64,000 bases of DNA from Natrinema salaciae (GTDB lineage Archaea; Halobacteriota; Halobacteria; Halobacteriales; Natrialbaceae), in assembly GCF_900110865.1 (NCBI RefSeq), contig NZ_FOFD01000005.1, positions 1-64,000 on the forward strand, read 5' to 3'. The translations under genes were made by a program, and so were the position numbers. A model generated the notes under the pieces. That model was not told the DNA's origin. It saw nothing but the letters and a program-made list of their open reading frames with translations, and did no database searches. Below are positions 43,732 to 53,241 of the stretch, one piece after another. Position 1 is the first letter of the stretch, and each line of letters begins with the position of its first letter.

Positions 43732-45381
43732 TTACTCGGTATCGGCTTCAGGAAGGACGACTTCGACGACGTCTCCGGCGTCGACATCGGCCCGTTCCAG
43801 GAGGCGGAGAAACTGCTCGCCGTCGCCGTCGGTGAGCACTCGAGCCGGGACGGTCTCCGTGGAGCGATCGAGTTTCGACTCGATCGCCTCGAGCCGCTCG
43901 AGGAGTTCGACCTCGATCGAATCGTCGTCCGCCCGTTCACGGGATCGATCCGTCCCGGTCTCGGTCACCGTCGCATCGTCGGTCGGAACCGAGTCGGCGT
44001 ACGGATCGGTCGGCGCTCGAGCGAAGGCGTTCTCGAGCGCCTCGATATCGACGCCTTCTGCCTCGAGATCGACCGAATCCCGCCGAACGGACGGCACCGT
44101 TCCATCGGAAGCGAACGATTGGCGTTGCACGGTCTCCCACCGGCGTTTCCGAATCCGCGTCGCGGTCGTGTCCGTGATCCAGCCCGGTGCCCGCCACTCT
44201 CCCGCCTCGTAGAGCCGATGGATATCGTCGTCGTTCGTGCCCCAGACGAAACAGTGATCGAAGCGACGCTGGAATCGGTTGAGCGCATCACCGGTCGCGT
44301 GTTTGACGACGACGTGCATCGGCGCGAGATCGCCGACGAACTCGTCGATCGTCTCGAGAGACGGATGGTTACGGAGCTCGACGTGCTGGGTCGTACAGCG
44401 CACGTCCGAAATCGCCGCCGCATCACCCGTCGCGAGCTGGACGAAGACGCCAGCGGGGTCGTCCTCGATCGCGTCCAAGAGCCGGGACGCACTTCCCCGC
44501 GCGGGCGTCTCCGGGCCGGCGATCGTCACCCGCCCCTCCTCGAGCACCTCGGCAGTCCCATCGAACACCGCTCGTGTCTCGACTCCGGGAACGTCGAACT
44601 CGAGTGCGTTGTACAGTTTAGCGGCCTGCCCGACGAGCGTGATCGGCAGCGAGCGATCCAGCTCAGCCGTAATCCGTCCCAGCAACACCGCGTAGTGAAC
44701 GCCGGTCAGGGAACTCGTCGCGACGACGACCCGCGAGCCGGCGTACGCTCGCTCGAGCACCGTTTCCAACGACTCGTTGAGCGCAGTCGGGTAGGACTCG
44801 TCGGTCGAAACGTTCAGGAGCACCGCGTCGATATCGAACGGGAACGTCGGGTCCAGTCCCGGAAAGCCCGCACAGGGGCGGGTCGTGAAATCGCCAGTTA
44901 CCAGGAGATGCCGTTCCCCGTTCAAGAGCCCGTCAGCAACAGTCTCGTCGCGAAAGCGCACGACGAAGCCGGCTGCGCCCGGTGTGTGACCGGCGCTGAC
45001 CGGCCGGACCTCGAGGTCGTGCAGGATCGACGTCCAGTCGTCGATCGGCTCGAGTGCGTCCAGCGCGTCCGACACGTCCCCGACATCGTTGTCCTTCCGG
45101 GCTTCCGGCAGTGCGTGCTCGAGGGCGGTCGCGGTCGCCGGCGACGCGTAAATCGGTGCGTTGTGTCGAACGTTTCTCGCGAGCGTTCGATAGTGATCGA
45201 TGTGTGCGTGCGTGAGGAGAATCGCGTTGAGATACTCGTCCGCTGCGAGTAGCGAATCCAGCTCGACACCGTCGCCGGCGTCCACGAGAATGCACGCGCG
45301 TGTCCCATCATCGGTCGTGAATCGGAGGAGCGTCGATTCGTTACCGCCCCTTATGTTCGTATTCTGATAGGAGACGCGCAT
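43732..45381 (-). CDS. Metallo-beta-lactamase fold hydrolase, beta-CASP-like architecture
   Basis: 549 residues. The zinc-binding motif H-x-H-x-D-H is LLTHAHIDHYRTLARN, followed by HTPGAAGFVVRF and LLVTGDFTTRPCAGF (metal ligand Asp), then a second domain with GSRVVVATSSLTGVHYAVLL. This layout resembles CPSF/RNase J-like beta-CASP nucleases, but the C-terminal third is an acidic, low-complexity segment ending with a leucine-rich coiled coil. The ATG at 45379-45381 is chosen because a TATA box at 45411-45418 would start transcription downstream of the alternative GTG. RNA or DNA processing is likely; the substrate is unknown. Confidence 0.8.
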   Translation of the reverse strand: MRVSYQNTNIRGGNESTLLRFTTDDGTRACILVDAGDGVELDSLLAADEYLNAILLTHAHIDHYRTLARNVRHNAPIYASPATATALEHALPEARKDNDVGDVSDALDALEPIDDWTSILHDLEVRPVSAGHTPGAAGFVVRFRDETVADGLLNGERHLLVTGDFTTRPCAGFPGLDPTFPFDIDAVLLNVSTDESYPTALNESLETVLERAYAGSRVVVATSSLTGVHYAVLLGRITAELDRSLPITLVGQAAKLYNALEFDVPGVETRAVFDGTAEVLEEGRVTIAGPETPARGSASRLLDAIEDDPAGVFVQLATGDAAAISDVRCTTQHVELRNHPSLETIDEFVGDLAPMHVVVKHATGDALNRFQRRFDHCFVWGTNDDDIHRLYEAGEWRAPGWITDTTATRIRKRRWETVQRQSFASDGTVPSVRRDSVDLEAEGVDIEALENAFARAPTDPYADSVPTDDATVTETGTDRSRERADDDSIEVELLERLEAIESKLDRSTETVPARVLTDGDGEQFLRLLERADVDAGDVVEVVLPEADTE

Positions 45382-45410
45382 ACACTTGTCCTCACTCACG
45401 GCTGGCGCTA

Positions 45411-45418
45411 CTTAAATT
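45411..45418 (-). promoter_or_regulatory. TATA element for the metallo-beta-lactamase-fold gene
   Basis: On the minus strand AATTTAAG. With 25-27 bases to the expected transcript start it gives a leader of about 5-10 bases before the ATG at 45381 and would exclude the GTG at 45399. Confidence 0.5.
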
Positions 45419-45549
45419 CCACCTCAACTGTTAGCCAATTATAACATAATGGCGACAGATGTGTCTCGTGCCATCGACGCCGACCGTCGACTCGAACACC
45501 GGACGTGGTCGCAGCCCGGGTTCCCGGCTCGGTGCGCAGTCCCACCGTT

Positions 45550-46311
45550 CTACTCGGGGTATAACTCGTCCTCGCGGTCGACGCCGTCGATGCGGACGAC
45601 GTCCGCCTCGTCCAACTCGAGATCCAGGGCCGCGCGGTTCGCCTCGAGGTGGTCCCGACTGGACGCCTTCGGAATCGGATAGATCCCCTTCGCTAGTAGC
45701 CAGGCGAGGCTGGCCTGCGCCGGCGAAACACCGTGCTTCTCGGCGACCGTGACGACCTCGGCGACGTCGCCGACCCGCCCGCCTGACAGCGGCGAGTACG
45801 CCACCAGCGGATAGCCGTGCTCGCGGGCGTGGGCCAGCCGATCCTCCGGCTGGAAGAGGGGGTGGTACTCGACCTGATTGGCGGCCGGTGGCCGTCCCAT
45901 CACGTCCCGGAACCGCTCGAGCTGGTCGACCTCGAAGTTGCTGACCGCGACGCCGCCGACGAGGCCGTCCTCACGGGCCGCCGCCAGCGTCGGGAGGGTC
46001 CCGTCGGGATCGTAGTCGCCGCGGGGGCGGTGGACGTACAGTAGGTCCACGCGTTCGAGTCCGAGGCGCTCGAGGCTCGCCTCGACGCTCTCGTAGACGG
46101 TATCGGCACCGAGCTGGTCGACCCACACTTTCGTCGCGACGGTCAGCTCCTCGCGATCGATCGCCGCGCGCTCGATACCCTCGCCGACGACGACCTCGTT
46201 GTCGTATATCTGTGCGGTGTCGAGGTGACGGTATCCGAGCTGGATCGCCATCTCGATCGCCGCGGGATCGTCGATACCCATCGTCCCGAGCCCGAGTCGT
46301 GGAAGGTCCAT
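45550..46311 (-). CDS. Aldo/keto reductase
   Basis: 253 residues, a compact AKR. GYRHLDTAQIYDNEVVVGEG carries the catalytic Asp and Tyr, ELTVATKVWVDQL the Lys, and LLYVHRPRGDYD the His of the tetrad. The NADPH-binding end reads GIYPIPKASSRDHLEANRAA, with the usual I-P-K-(A/G)-x-x-x-x-x-x-x-x-N pattern. It reduces aldehydes or ketones with NADPH; the substrate is not inferable. It is a single gene, convergent with nothing of related function. Confidence 0.92.
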   Translation of the reverse strand: MDLPRLGLGTMGIDDPAAIEMAIQLGYRHLDTAQIYDNEVVVGEGIERAAIDREELTVATKVWVDQLGADTVYESVEASLERLGLERVDLLYVHRPRGDYDPDGTLPTLAAAREDGLVGGVAVSNFEVDQLERFRDVMGRPPAANQVEYHPLFQPEDRLAHAREHGYPLVAYSPLSGGRVGDVAEVVTVAEKHGVSPAQASLAWLLAKGIYPIPKASSRDHLEANRAALDLELDEADVVRIDGVDREDELYPE

Positions 46312-46597
46312 GCCGCTAGATCCGCGACCGGCGAGAAGAGGGTGACGACCTCACCGAGCCGGCGAGCAACGAGGACGAAAGCGGTCGCCGAAGTACCCGT
46401 CCGGAGCGGATGAGACGATCGTCACTGTCTCTCTCCGCGCTTTCCCACACGGTTCCCGAGTACAGTCAGCCTCCCGACTACTGGTATCTGACCACCCTAT
46501 CGACAATCACCGTATACGTCGACTGCCCTCGCCGTCGAAACGGCGGCCGCCCGCACCGATCCCAGCCGTTGACGTATCGGCCCCCCTCAGTGCTCGT

Positions 46598-47377
46598 ATG
46601 AGCTACGTCGGTGTCGACTGGGCGGGTAGTTGCTGGGTCGTCGTCGCTATCGGCGACGAGATTACCGTGTCGACCGAGCCGTCGATCCTGAACGTCTGGA
46701 CGGCGTACGAAGCGGACGCGGCGTCCATCCTCGTGGACGTCCCGATCGGCTTGCCCGAAGACGGGGATTGGGCGTGCGATCGCGCGGCGGCGCACCTCCT
46801 CGAGAGTCGATCGAGTTCCGTCTTTTCCATTCCCTGCCGAGCTGCCGTCACGGCCGAGACGTACGAGGAGGCGCGCGACGCGTGCGGCGGATCGCTGGGA
46901 AGCCAGAGCTGGTGGCTCTTCCCGCGAATCAACGAAGTCGACGCGTTCCTGCGGACCATCGACGACGCCCGGAAGATCGTCTACGAGAGTCATCCCGAAG
47001 TCTGCTTCGCGGCGTACGACGGCGGAGCGCTCCCGTCGAAAGGCGACGAGGACGGCCTCCGGGCTCGAGTAGCCGTTCTCGAGGGATTGAACGAACGGCT
47101 CGCAACGAAAGTCGGGAAGATCGTCGACGAGCGGCGAGACGGCACCGAGTGGCACGATCGCATCTCCAGTAGCCGGCGCGACGACGTCGTCGACGCCGCC
47201 GTCCTGGCTGTTACGGCGGAGCGACTCGAGCTCGGAGAGCGGACGCCCGAGCAGGCGTATCCGTCTCTTCCGGACGGAGACTATTCGGGGCCCGGTGAAT
47301 CGGGGACGGACCCGGCACTGGAGATGCCGATGGAAATCGTGTTTCCGGGACGAGACCCCGGGCGAAGCGACGAGTAG
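46598..47377 (+). CDS. DUF429 domain protein
   Basis: 259 residues. The family pattern is clear: MSYVGVDWAGSCWVVV (an RNase-H-like first strand with Asp), ILVDVPIGLP, CDRAAAHLL, SVFSIPCRAAV, YESHPEVCFAAYDGGALPSK and DDVVDAAVLAVTA. These are the DUF429 motifs (G-x-D, D-x-P-I-G-L-P, R, H-P-E-x, D-D-x-x-D-A). The fold is RNase-H-like, so a nuclease-related role is suspected for the family, but no activity is established. Standard length and apparently intact. Confidence 0.88.
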   Translation: MSYVGVDWAGSCWVVVAIGDEITVSTEPSILNVWTAYEADAASILVDVPIGLPEDGDWACDRAAAHLLESRSSSVFSIPCRAAVTAETYEEARDACGGSLGSQSWWLFPRINEVDAFLRTIDDARKIVYESHPEVCFAAYDGGALPSKGDEDGLRARVAVLEGLNERLATKVGKIVDERRDGTEWHDRISSSRRDDVVDAAVLAVTAERLELGERTPEQAYPSLPDGDYSGPGESGTDPALEMPMEIVFPGRDPGRSDE

Positions 47378-47455
47378 CGACGACTCCGACTTCGGGTCGT
47401 CCGTCCCGAGAGCCGATTCGAAGCGATCGCTGCAGGGTACCGATGTCGGCCGTCT

Positions 47456-47659
47456 TCACTGTCGATCGGTTGCGAGTTCGAAGTATCCCTGTTCGTGTTT
47501 GATCGTTCCCTCGTTATCGAGTGCCGAAATCGCGCGGGTGATGGCACCGTCACTGTACCCGTACTCCTCCGAAATGGTCCGTCTAAGCGATTTGTGGGTG
47601 TGTCGGGTTCGCTCGAGTTCCGCGACGATCCGTTCGTTCAGGCGTTCGGGTTCACTCAT
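47456..47659 (-). CDS. Small winged-helix protein
   Basis: 67 residues from the ATG at 47657-47659. MSEPERLNERIVAELERTRH, then THKSLRRTISEEYGYSDGAI and TRAISALDNEGTIKHEQGYF gives three helices and a short wing, the pattern of a minimal winged helix. The recognition helix would be YSDGAITRAISALDNEG. No ligand domain. Likely a small DNA-binding regulator, but the target is unknown. It overlaps nothing and converges with the DUF429 gene. Confidence 0.7.
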   Translation of the reverse strand: MSEPERLNERIVAELERTRHTHKSLRRTISEEYGYSDGAITRAISALDNEGTIKHEQGYFELATDRQ

Positions 47660-47884
47660 CGTTCTCACCGTCGCTACTGACAGCCGTCCACGGCTACCGC
47701 CGTAGGTGTTCGCCTCGCCACCACTGGACGATCGGGTCGTCGCTGGCAGCGCGGTCGCGTCCACTGGCCACGCTCGCTGCGCGGCGACTCCGACGGATCG
47801 TCGATGGTGTCGGACGGCGAGTTGCTGCTTTCGAGAGCGGGAATCGAACGACCGGATCGAGCCGATCGACGGAGTTGCCCCTCG

Positions 47885-48673
47885 TTACGGCCCCTCGGCG
47901 AGATAGTCTCTAACGCAACGCCCCTGTGGATAGGTGAAGGTGACCGTCCCGTGGAGGATCGACGGCGTCGAGAGCGGGTCCGTCGGGGCGAACTGCTGAA
48001 ATCGAGATCCCTCGGGGAAATCGAAGTCGATCCGATCGACCTCGGCCTCGAACAGTTCGCTGACGAACGGGATCGGGAACTCGACGAGTTCGTTGATTTC
48101 CGCTCGACCGCCGGCCGGATCCGGTATCTGCCGGTGGGCGTAGTAGTGGAGGTGACCCGTGAGCGTGTCGACCTGTTCGTCGCCGACGCTCACCGCCGCC
48201 TCGATGACGGAGTCGCCGTCGACCTCGAGCGTCGAGACCAACTCGTCGTCGTCCGTCGTCCACTCGCACGATCCGGCCTGAGCCGGAATCCCACCGCCCT
48301 CGCGGGTGTACGACTGCATCTGCGGAGAGTCGGTCCAGTAGCCGACCCAGAACCGTCCGGGAACGGGAAACTCTCCCTCCGCGCTACTGATCGCGGAACT
48401 GTCGTGGTCGGCTACCTCCACGGTCAGATAGGTGAGCGTATACGGCTCGAGGTGGCTGGTTTGCTCCGCGGATGGGACCCGATACATGTTCATCTGGATG
48501 AGGTTGTTCGGATGCGGGCTGAGCCCCGGTGGCAACACCGACTCGAGCACTTCGGGGTCGGCCTCGTAGCCGACGATGAGCATCCGCGCGTTCTTGATGA
48601 GCTGTGGCGAGGGGACGGTCGCCCCTGCCGGCATTCCGGTGTACGTCTCTGGATCGAATTGGTGGGTACTCAT
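47885..48673 (-). CDS. Acetoacetate decarboxylase-fold protein lacking the catalytic lysine
   Basis: 262 residues. The acetoacetate decarboxylase fold is visible: LIVGYEADPEVLESVLPPGL, LEPYTLTYLTVEVADHDSSA, WVGYWTDSPQMQSYTREGGG, and TGHLHYYAHRQIPDPAGGRA. True decarboxylases form a Schiff base through a lysine. Here the whole protein contains a single lysine, Lys27 in LIKNARM near the N-terminus, far from the expected position. It is therefore probably not a classical decarboxylase and may be a dehydratase, aldolase-like or binding member of the family. It lies 16 bases after the alpha/beta hydrolase gene, so the two are likely cotranscribed. Confidence 0.8.
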   Translation of the reverse strand: MSTHQFDPETYTGMPAGATVPSPQLIKNARMLIVGYEADPEVLESVLPPGLSPHPNNLIQMNMYRVPSAEQTSHLEPYTLTYLTVEVADHDSSAISSAEGEFPVPGRFWVGYWTDSPQMQSYTREGGGIPAQAGSCEWTTDDDELVSTLEVDGDSVIEAAVSVGDEQVDTLTGHLHYYAHRQIPDPAGGRAEINELVEFPIPFVSELFEAEVDRIDFDFPEGSRFQQFAPTDPLSTPSILHGTVTFTYPQGRCVRDYLAEGP

Positions 48674-48689
48674 GGGCGCCTCGTGTGTG

Positions 48690-50057
48690 TCACTTGTTCG
48701 CTTCGACGCCGAAGTCTTCGGGTGCGAAGACGTCGGGAACCGGTTCGTCTCGGACGCCGCGAATGTCGTCGAGCACGGGCTTCAGATAGGCTCGGAATAG
48801 CTCCGGGCGCTCGCTCATCGGGAAGTGACCGGTCGCCTTCATCTCGTGAGCCGTCGCGCCGTCGCCGATGGCCGCGGCGGCCTCGCGGGCGTCGTCGGGA
48901 TTGGTCAGGTAATCGTACTCGCCGTTCATCAGATACATCCGAACCTGGGTAGCGTCGATATCGTCGGCGGATTCGCTGTAGTCGTGATCCGTAGAGTAGT
49001 AGTGGAGATCGCCTTTGAGCACGCCGTTGGCACCCTGCTCGTACAGGTAGAGGGTTTCGCGGCGCGCCCACTCCGGCCCGTGGGGGGCCATCAGCCCCCA
49101 CGTCGCGTGGGAGTTGACGTCGTTCGCGTTGACGTGAGGGTGGTCGAGCCACTGGATGTAGAACCCCGGCGTGAACAGGCCCGCCTCGAGACCGATCAGG
49201 GCTCGGAACCGCTCGGGATACCAGTCAGCGAGTTCGAGCGTGATCGTCCCGCCCATACTCGAGCCGATGAACACGGGGTCCTCGAGTTCGAGCGCGTCGG
49301 CGATGGAGACGATGGTGTCCGTGAATCGCTCGGCGGTGAGGTCGTACTGGTCGGCCCACCACGACTCGCTCGAGGGCGGGACCGATTTCCCGTGCCGGGG
49401 CAGGTCGTAGGCGACCACCCGGAAGTGCTCGGTTATCTCCGGGTCGTTTAGCACGTGCCGCCACTGCTGATTGTTGCACCCCGCGGTGTGCTGGCAGAGC
49501 AGCGGGATGCCGTCCGTCGGGCCAGCGGCTTCGTAGTAGATGCGATGATCGACGCCGTCGAGATCGACGGTAACGTACTGTCCCGTGATGGGCTCGTCCG
49601 TCACTTCTTCGGGTCGGTTTGACCCTTCGGTACGCGGTTGGCCGCCGTTGTGCGCCGTCCGCATCAGGTCGAGCGCCCGCTGGAACGGTCGGAAGTTCTG
49701 GAATATCGCCTCGTGATTGCCGATGAGGTCGAAGTAACCCTCTTCCCCCTTGACTGCGGTCCGGTAGAACGACGCGAACACTTCGTTGTGGTGTGGCGAC
49801 GGCACTTCGCTGACGAATTCCTCCCACGCCTCGCGCGGGCCGACCACGCCGAACGACCACGCGTCGTCCAGCCCCGGCGTTCGGACGTCCTGCACCTCGC
49901 CACCCTGCATTTCGACGAGAAAGTGTTCCTCACCGATACCGACGACGAAGTTCTCGTCGAACGCGTCTCGGCCGTGCAACGTCATCTCCGGGTCCGAATT
50001 GACGACACCTTGATACTCGGACCACCATTCGTCACTGGCTAGTGTTTCGTTTGGCAT
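48690..50057 (-). CDS. Alpha/beta hydrolase with N-terminal extra domain
   Basis: 455 residues. Residues about 1-130 form a separate alpha/beta domain (HGRDAFDENFVVGIGEEHFL, then VEMQGGEVQDVRTPGLDDAW) resembling an SCP2-type lipid-binding fold. The hydrolase follows: oxyanion-hole PLLCQHTAGCNNQQW, FRVVAYDLPRHGKSVP, and the nucleophile Ser267 in FIGSSMGGTI. An acidic residue after MYLMNGEYDYL and His in ATGHFPMSERPELF complete the triad. The start at 50057 is chosen because the 14 residues before it are Arg/Gly-rich. With the ADC-fold gene downstream it may process a small acyl or dione metabolite; that is inference. Confidence 0.82.
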   Translation of the reverse strand: MPNETLASDEWWSEYQGVVNSDPEMTLHGRDAFDENFVVGIGEEHFLVEMQGGEVQDVRTPGLDDAWSFGVVGPREAWEEFVSEVPSPHHNEVFASFYRTAVKGEEGYFDLIGNHEAIFQNFRPFQRALDLMRTAHNGGQPRTEGSNRPEEVTDEPITGQYVTVDLDGVDHRIYYEAAGPTDGIPLLCQHTAGCNNQQWRHVLNDPEITEHFRVVAYDLPRHGKSVPPSSESWWADQYDLTAERFTDTIVSIADALELEDPVFIGSSMGGTITLELADWYPERFRALIGLEAGLFTPGFYIQWLDHPHVNANDVNSHATWGLMAPHGPEWARRETLYLYEQGANGVLKGDLHYYSTDHDYSESADDIDATQVRMYLMNGEYDYLTNPDDAREAAAAIGDGATAHEMKATGHFPMSERPELFRAYLKPVLDDIRGVRDEPVPDVFAPEDFGVEANK

Positions 50058-50308
50058 GATTCGGTCTCCACCCCCGTTCCGATAGTGCGGTATGGACACG
50101 ATCGTGAACGTGGGTATGGCTAACGTACTACAGAGAGTATCATAAACACACCGGCGCGAAGTGACACGAGAGACCAGTTCACCGCGAGGAAACGGGTACC
50201 TCCGGAGCAGACACCTCCATCACAGTTGAAATCGGCGACCGACAACTGGTGACGGAGACGTGCGTTGGTCGTGCCATCCGAACTCCGTCACGAAACCGCC
50301 CGGCACGA

Positions 50309-50315
50309 CTTATAC
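50309..50315 (+). promoter_or_regulatory. TATA element for the DUF2238-like membrane gene
   Basis: CTTATAC centred about 31 bases before the ATG at 50343. The same 285-base divergent region has a minus-strand TATA-like GTTTATGAT near 50150, probably for the hydrolase/ADC-fold pair. Confidence 0.5.
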
Positions 50316-50342
50316 GTCGTCGAGATGTAGACCAGGTAACCA

Positions 50343-51623
50343 ATGGTGTACCGTCCGTCCGAGAATTCGCTCTCGTTTCAGCACCTCCTCAGCCGGCTGT
50401 TTCAGGCGACTATCGGCGCCATACTCGTCGTCGGAGTCGTCACGCTGACCCTGAGCGTGATCGTGAACGCGGCTATCGCGCTGGGGGTGACGTTCGTCCC
50501 GGCCGTCCTGCGACGCGACTACCGTCTCAGTCTCGACCCGTGGATGACGCTGTGGATCACGGGGGCGCTCTTCCTGCACACGGTCGGAATGCTCGGCCTG
50601 TATCGCGACGTCTGGTGGTACGACCACATGACGCACACGCTCTCGGCGACGATCGTCGCCGGCGTCGGGTACGTGACCGCCCGCGCGGTCGACGAGTGGA
50701 GCGACGCGATCTATCTCCCGCCACGGTTCATGTCGGTGTACGTCCTCCTCTTCACGCTCGGTTTCGGCGTCTTCTGGGAGGTCACGGAGTTCGTCGCCCG
50801 AATCGGCGCCGACCTGCTCGGACTCGAGGCCGTGCTCATCCAGTACGGCCTCGAGGATACCCTTCTCGATCTGCTGTTCGACGCGGTCGGAGCCGTCATC
50901 GTCGCCATGTTCGGGACGGGACTGGTGTCGACGATGATCGATACGCTCGCGGCCAGGATCGGCGACCACCATGACGGCACGCACGACGGGGTCCGGGACG
51001 ACCCCGCTGCTGGACGGACGACGACACGAGGCGGTGACGAATCCGGACACTTCGGCGGGTTCGTGTCCGACGGACCGGCGAACGCGCGTGCGTCTTGGGC
51101 GGTCACCGTCTTCCTCGGCGCCGTCGCGATCGGCGGGGTGTTCGCCGGTGCCATCCTCGCAGCGATACGCGTCGGCGTCGTGCTGGCGTTGGCGCTGCTC
51201 CCGGCGCTGGCGTATCGGGATCACCGGGCGACGCTTCCGTGGCCGGTCCTCGGACTCGCCAGCCTCCCGGTATTCGGTACCGTGATCGAACAGCCGTGGC
51301 TGACGTCGAATCTCGTCACCTACGTTGCCGTCGCGACGGTCGCACTCGTGATCGCGGTCGAACTCAACCTGTTCACGGCCGTCAGGATGTCGCCCCGGTT
51401 CGCCGTCGTCTTCGTCGTCGTCACGACGATGGCGACGGCGGGACTCTGGGCGCTCGGTCGCTGGTTCGCTGACCTCTCTCTGGGAACGGAGCTGCTCTTA
51501 CAGCCCGGCTACACGGACGCCGAGATCGAGACCGCGCTTATGTGGGAGTTCCTCCACGCCGTGGTGGCCGGGGTAGTCGCCGGCATCGTGTTCGAGTGGG
51601 GCTTCCGGCGGCGGGAGGAGTGA
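50343..51623 (+). CDS. DUF2238-like polytopic membrane protein
   Basis: 426 residues. The N-terminal half has a DUF2238-like pattern: LYRDVWWYDHMTHTLSATIV, FTLGFGVFWEVTEFVARIGA, LLDLLFDAVGAVIVAMFGTG, with two conserved His residues in the DHMTH loop. An acidic, His-rich hydrophilic linker (about residues 205-245) joins it to a second block of about six TM segments with a related ending, ALMWEFLHAVVAGVVAGIVF. The two halves may be an old duplication. The role is unknown; some family members affect membrane or metal homeostasis. Confidence 0.75.
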   Translation: MVYRPSENSLSFQHLLSRLFQATIGAILVVGVVTLTLSVIVNAAIALGVTFVPAVLRRDYRLSLDPWMTLWITGALFLHTVGMLGLYRDVWWYDHMTHTLSATIVAGVGYVTARAVDEWSDAIYLPPRFMSVYVLLFTLGFGVFWEVTEFVARIGADLLGLEAVLIQYGLEDTLLDLLFDAVGAVIVAMFGTGLVSTMIDTLAARIGDHHDGTHDGVRDDPAAGRTTTRGGDESGHFGGFVSDGPANARASWAVTVFLGAVAIGGVFAGAILAAIRVGVVLALALLPALAYRDHRATLPWPVLGLASLPVFGTVIEQPWLTSNLVTYVAVATVALVIAVELNLFTAVRMSPRFAVVFVVVTTMATAGLWALGRWFADLSLGTELLLQPGYTDAEIETALMWEFLHAVVAGVVAGIVFEWGFRRREE

Positions 51624-51861
51624 CGTCCCGCGACACGGACGGATGGCCGCCATTGCTCGCTACTCCTCCTCGAACGACAGGGGTACGTCGACCGACGGCC
51701 GAAGGGCAGTGCCCCCTCGATTATCGTCGGCAGGTCGAGACGGCTCCTGAACGTCCTGGTGTCAGGAGCCGACGCTGGTACGGAAGACATCCGCAGGCGA
51801 AGAGCGGGCGCATACCGATCACCGTCGGGCCGATAGAGGCGATCGGGGACGAACGGCCGCG

Positions 51862-53241
51862 TCACGAAACCCGGTCGGATCGCTCCCTCGAGCGCTCGAG
51901 GGGAGAACCGGTCGCCGCGTTCTCGACGACCGCACGGCCGGGTAATTCGGGGTTCGGCGACCGACCCAGCGTGAGCAGTCGCTCGGTGAACGTGAGCTCT
52001 TTCGCGGTCGGACTCGATTTCTCGATCCCTTCGAACTCGACCGCGACGCCCTCGGCAACGGCTTCGATGCGGACGACACACAGCTGATACGACGGATAGA
52101 AGACCGGTGGGAGTCGCCCGGCGACGACGTCCCGCCGGTGGAGTCGCTTCAGCCAGGTTCCGGTGTTGACGAGCAGCCTGTCCTCGACTTGCCGCATCGA
52201 CGGCCGGTGGGTGTGTCCGTAACAGAAGACGGCCGTCTCCGGGCGGTCGGCGAAGACCTCACGGGCGGCCCGCACGTACGGCGCTTCCGGATCGACCGTG
52301 AGGTCCGTCTCGGCGATCCCGAACCGGTCGACCGTCTCCCTGACGTCCCGAAGCAGGAAGTACGCGGGAATCCCGACGAGCAACAACAACCCGGCGATCA
52401 CCGCGTTGATCGTGAGTAGCAGGTGAACGGCCGTTCCCGCGAGGCCGAACCGATCCAGAAACGCGTCGGCCGATTCGACCGGCATCGTCCAGATGCCGGC
52501 CAGATCGAGCCCCGCGAGCACCGCCAAGATGACGCTGACGTTGAACAGCAACAGAAACGGGACCGCAGCGTACCGCAAAAGCGGATTCATCTCGCGGTAG
52601 AAGTACTTCGAGACGAGCCAGTGCGGCATGCGCTCGGTCGGCGTGACCGCCTGTACGTCTTTCAACCAGTTGTACCGTCCCCGGTCGGACAGCTGTCCGG
52701 CCCGACTCGTCACGTGCGTGTTATAGAAGTACCCCATTGGCGTCGCGTGCGGATTGCCGAAGTCCTCGATTCGGTTGTTGGGATCCCGCTGGTGGCCGTG
52801 TTCGAAGTAAACCGTTCGGTCGCCGACCGGCCGGGTGATCGACTCGGATCGGACGAGATCGACGTTGTACTCGGCGAGGCGCTCGACGTACGCGTCGTAG
52901 GCGGCGAGTTCGTGGTCGTGGTTACCCGGTTGCAGCGTGATCGGGACGGACTCGCCGGTCGCACGGAGCTGTTCGAACAGCGCCGGATACGTCTCGACGA
53001 GAACGTCGAACTTCTCCAGCCCCTCGATTTCGGTGAGCTCCCAGAGGCCGAACGCGTCACCGTTGATGATCAGCTCCGCGTCCTCGTCAGTCGTTTCCAG
53101 CCGCTCGAGAAAGTCGAGCAACTCGTCGAGGAAATCGACCGTCCCCAGCTGTTCGTCGCCGCCGATGTGGAGGTCGCTGATAACGTAATAGACCCGGCCG
53201 TCGGCGTCGTCCGTCATAGAGTCGACTATCGTGTCCATCAC
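51862..53241 (-). CDS. Membrane-inserted metallophosphoesterase
   Basis: 459 residues. Calcineurin-like motifs are complete: VISDLHIGGDE, LIINGDAFGLWE, LQPGNHDHE, FEHGHQRDPNN and CYGHTHRPS. Between the metal-binding halves there are two TM helices (about 210-232, LLRYAAVPFLLLFNVSVILA, and about 263-288, LLLTINAVIAGLLLLVGIPA), so the chain is anchored in the membrane with the catalytic parts on one side. The C-terminal 70 residues are acidic and charged. Related proteins hydrolyse phosphodiesters or lipid-linked diphosphates; the exact substrate is not visible. Confidence 0.88.
   Translation of the reverse strand: MMDTIVDSMTDDADGRVYYVISDLHIGGDEQLGTVDFLDELLDFLERLETTDEDAELIINGDAFGLWELTEIEGLEKFDVLVETYPALFEQLRATGESVPITLQPGNHDHELAAYDAYVERLAEYNVDLVRSESITRPVGDRTVYFEHGHQRDPNNRIEDFGNPHATPMGYFYNTHVTSRAGQLSDRGRYNWLKDVQAVTPTERMPHWLVSKYFYREMNPLLRYAAVPFLLLFNVSVILAVLAGLDLAGIWTMPVESADAFLDRFGLAGTAVHLLLTINAVIAGLLLLVGIPAYFLLRDVRETVDRFGIAETDLTVDPEAPYVRAAREVFADRPETAVFCYGHTHRPSMRQVEDRLLVNTGTWLKRLHRRDVVAGRLPPVFYPSYQLCVVRIEAVAEGVAVEFEGIEKSSPTAKELTFTERLLTLGRSPNPELPGRAVVENAATGSPLERSRERSDRVS

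Noticed and set aside
43684-45252. 522-codon plus-strand frame opposite the metallo-beta-lactamase-fold gene
   Set aside because: Arg/Asp/Val-rich antisense artefact; the minus-strand gene has H-x-H-x-D-H and a TATA box.
51542-52087. Plus-strand frame overlapping the 3' part of the phosphoesterase gene
   Set aside because: No homology or promoter; the opposite strand shows the natural C-terminus of the phosphoesterase.
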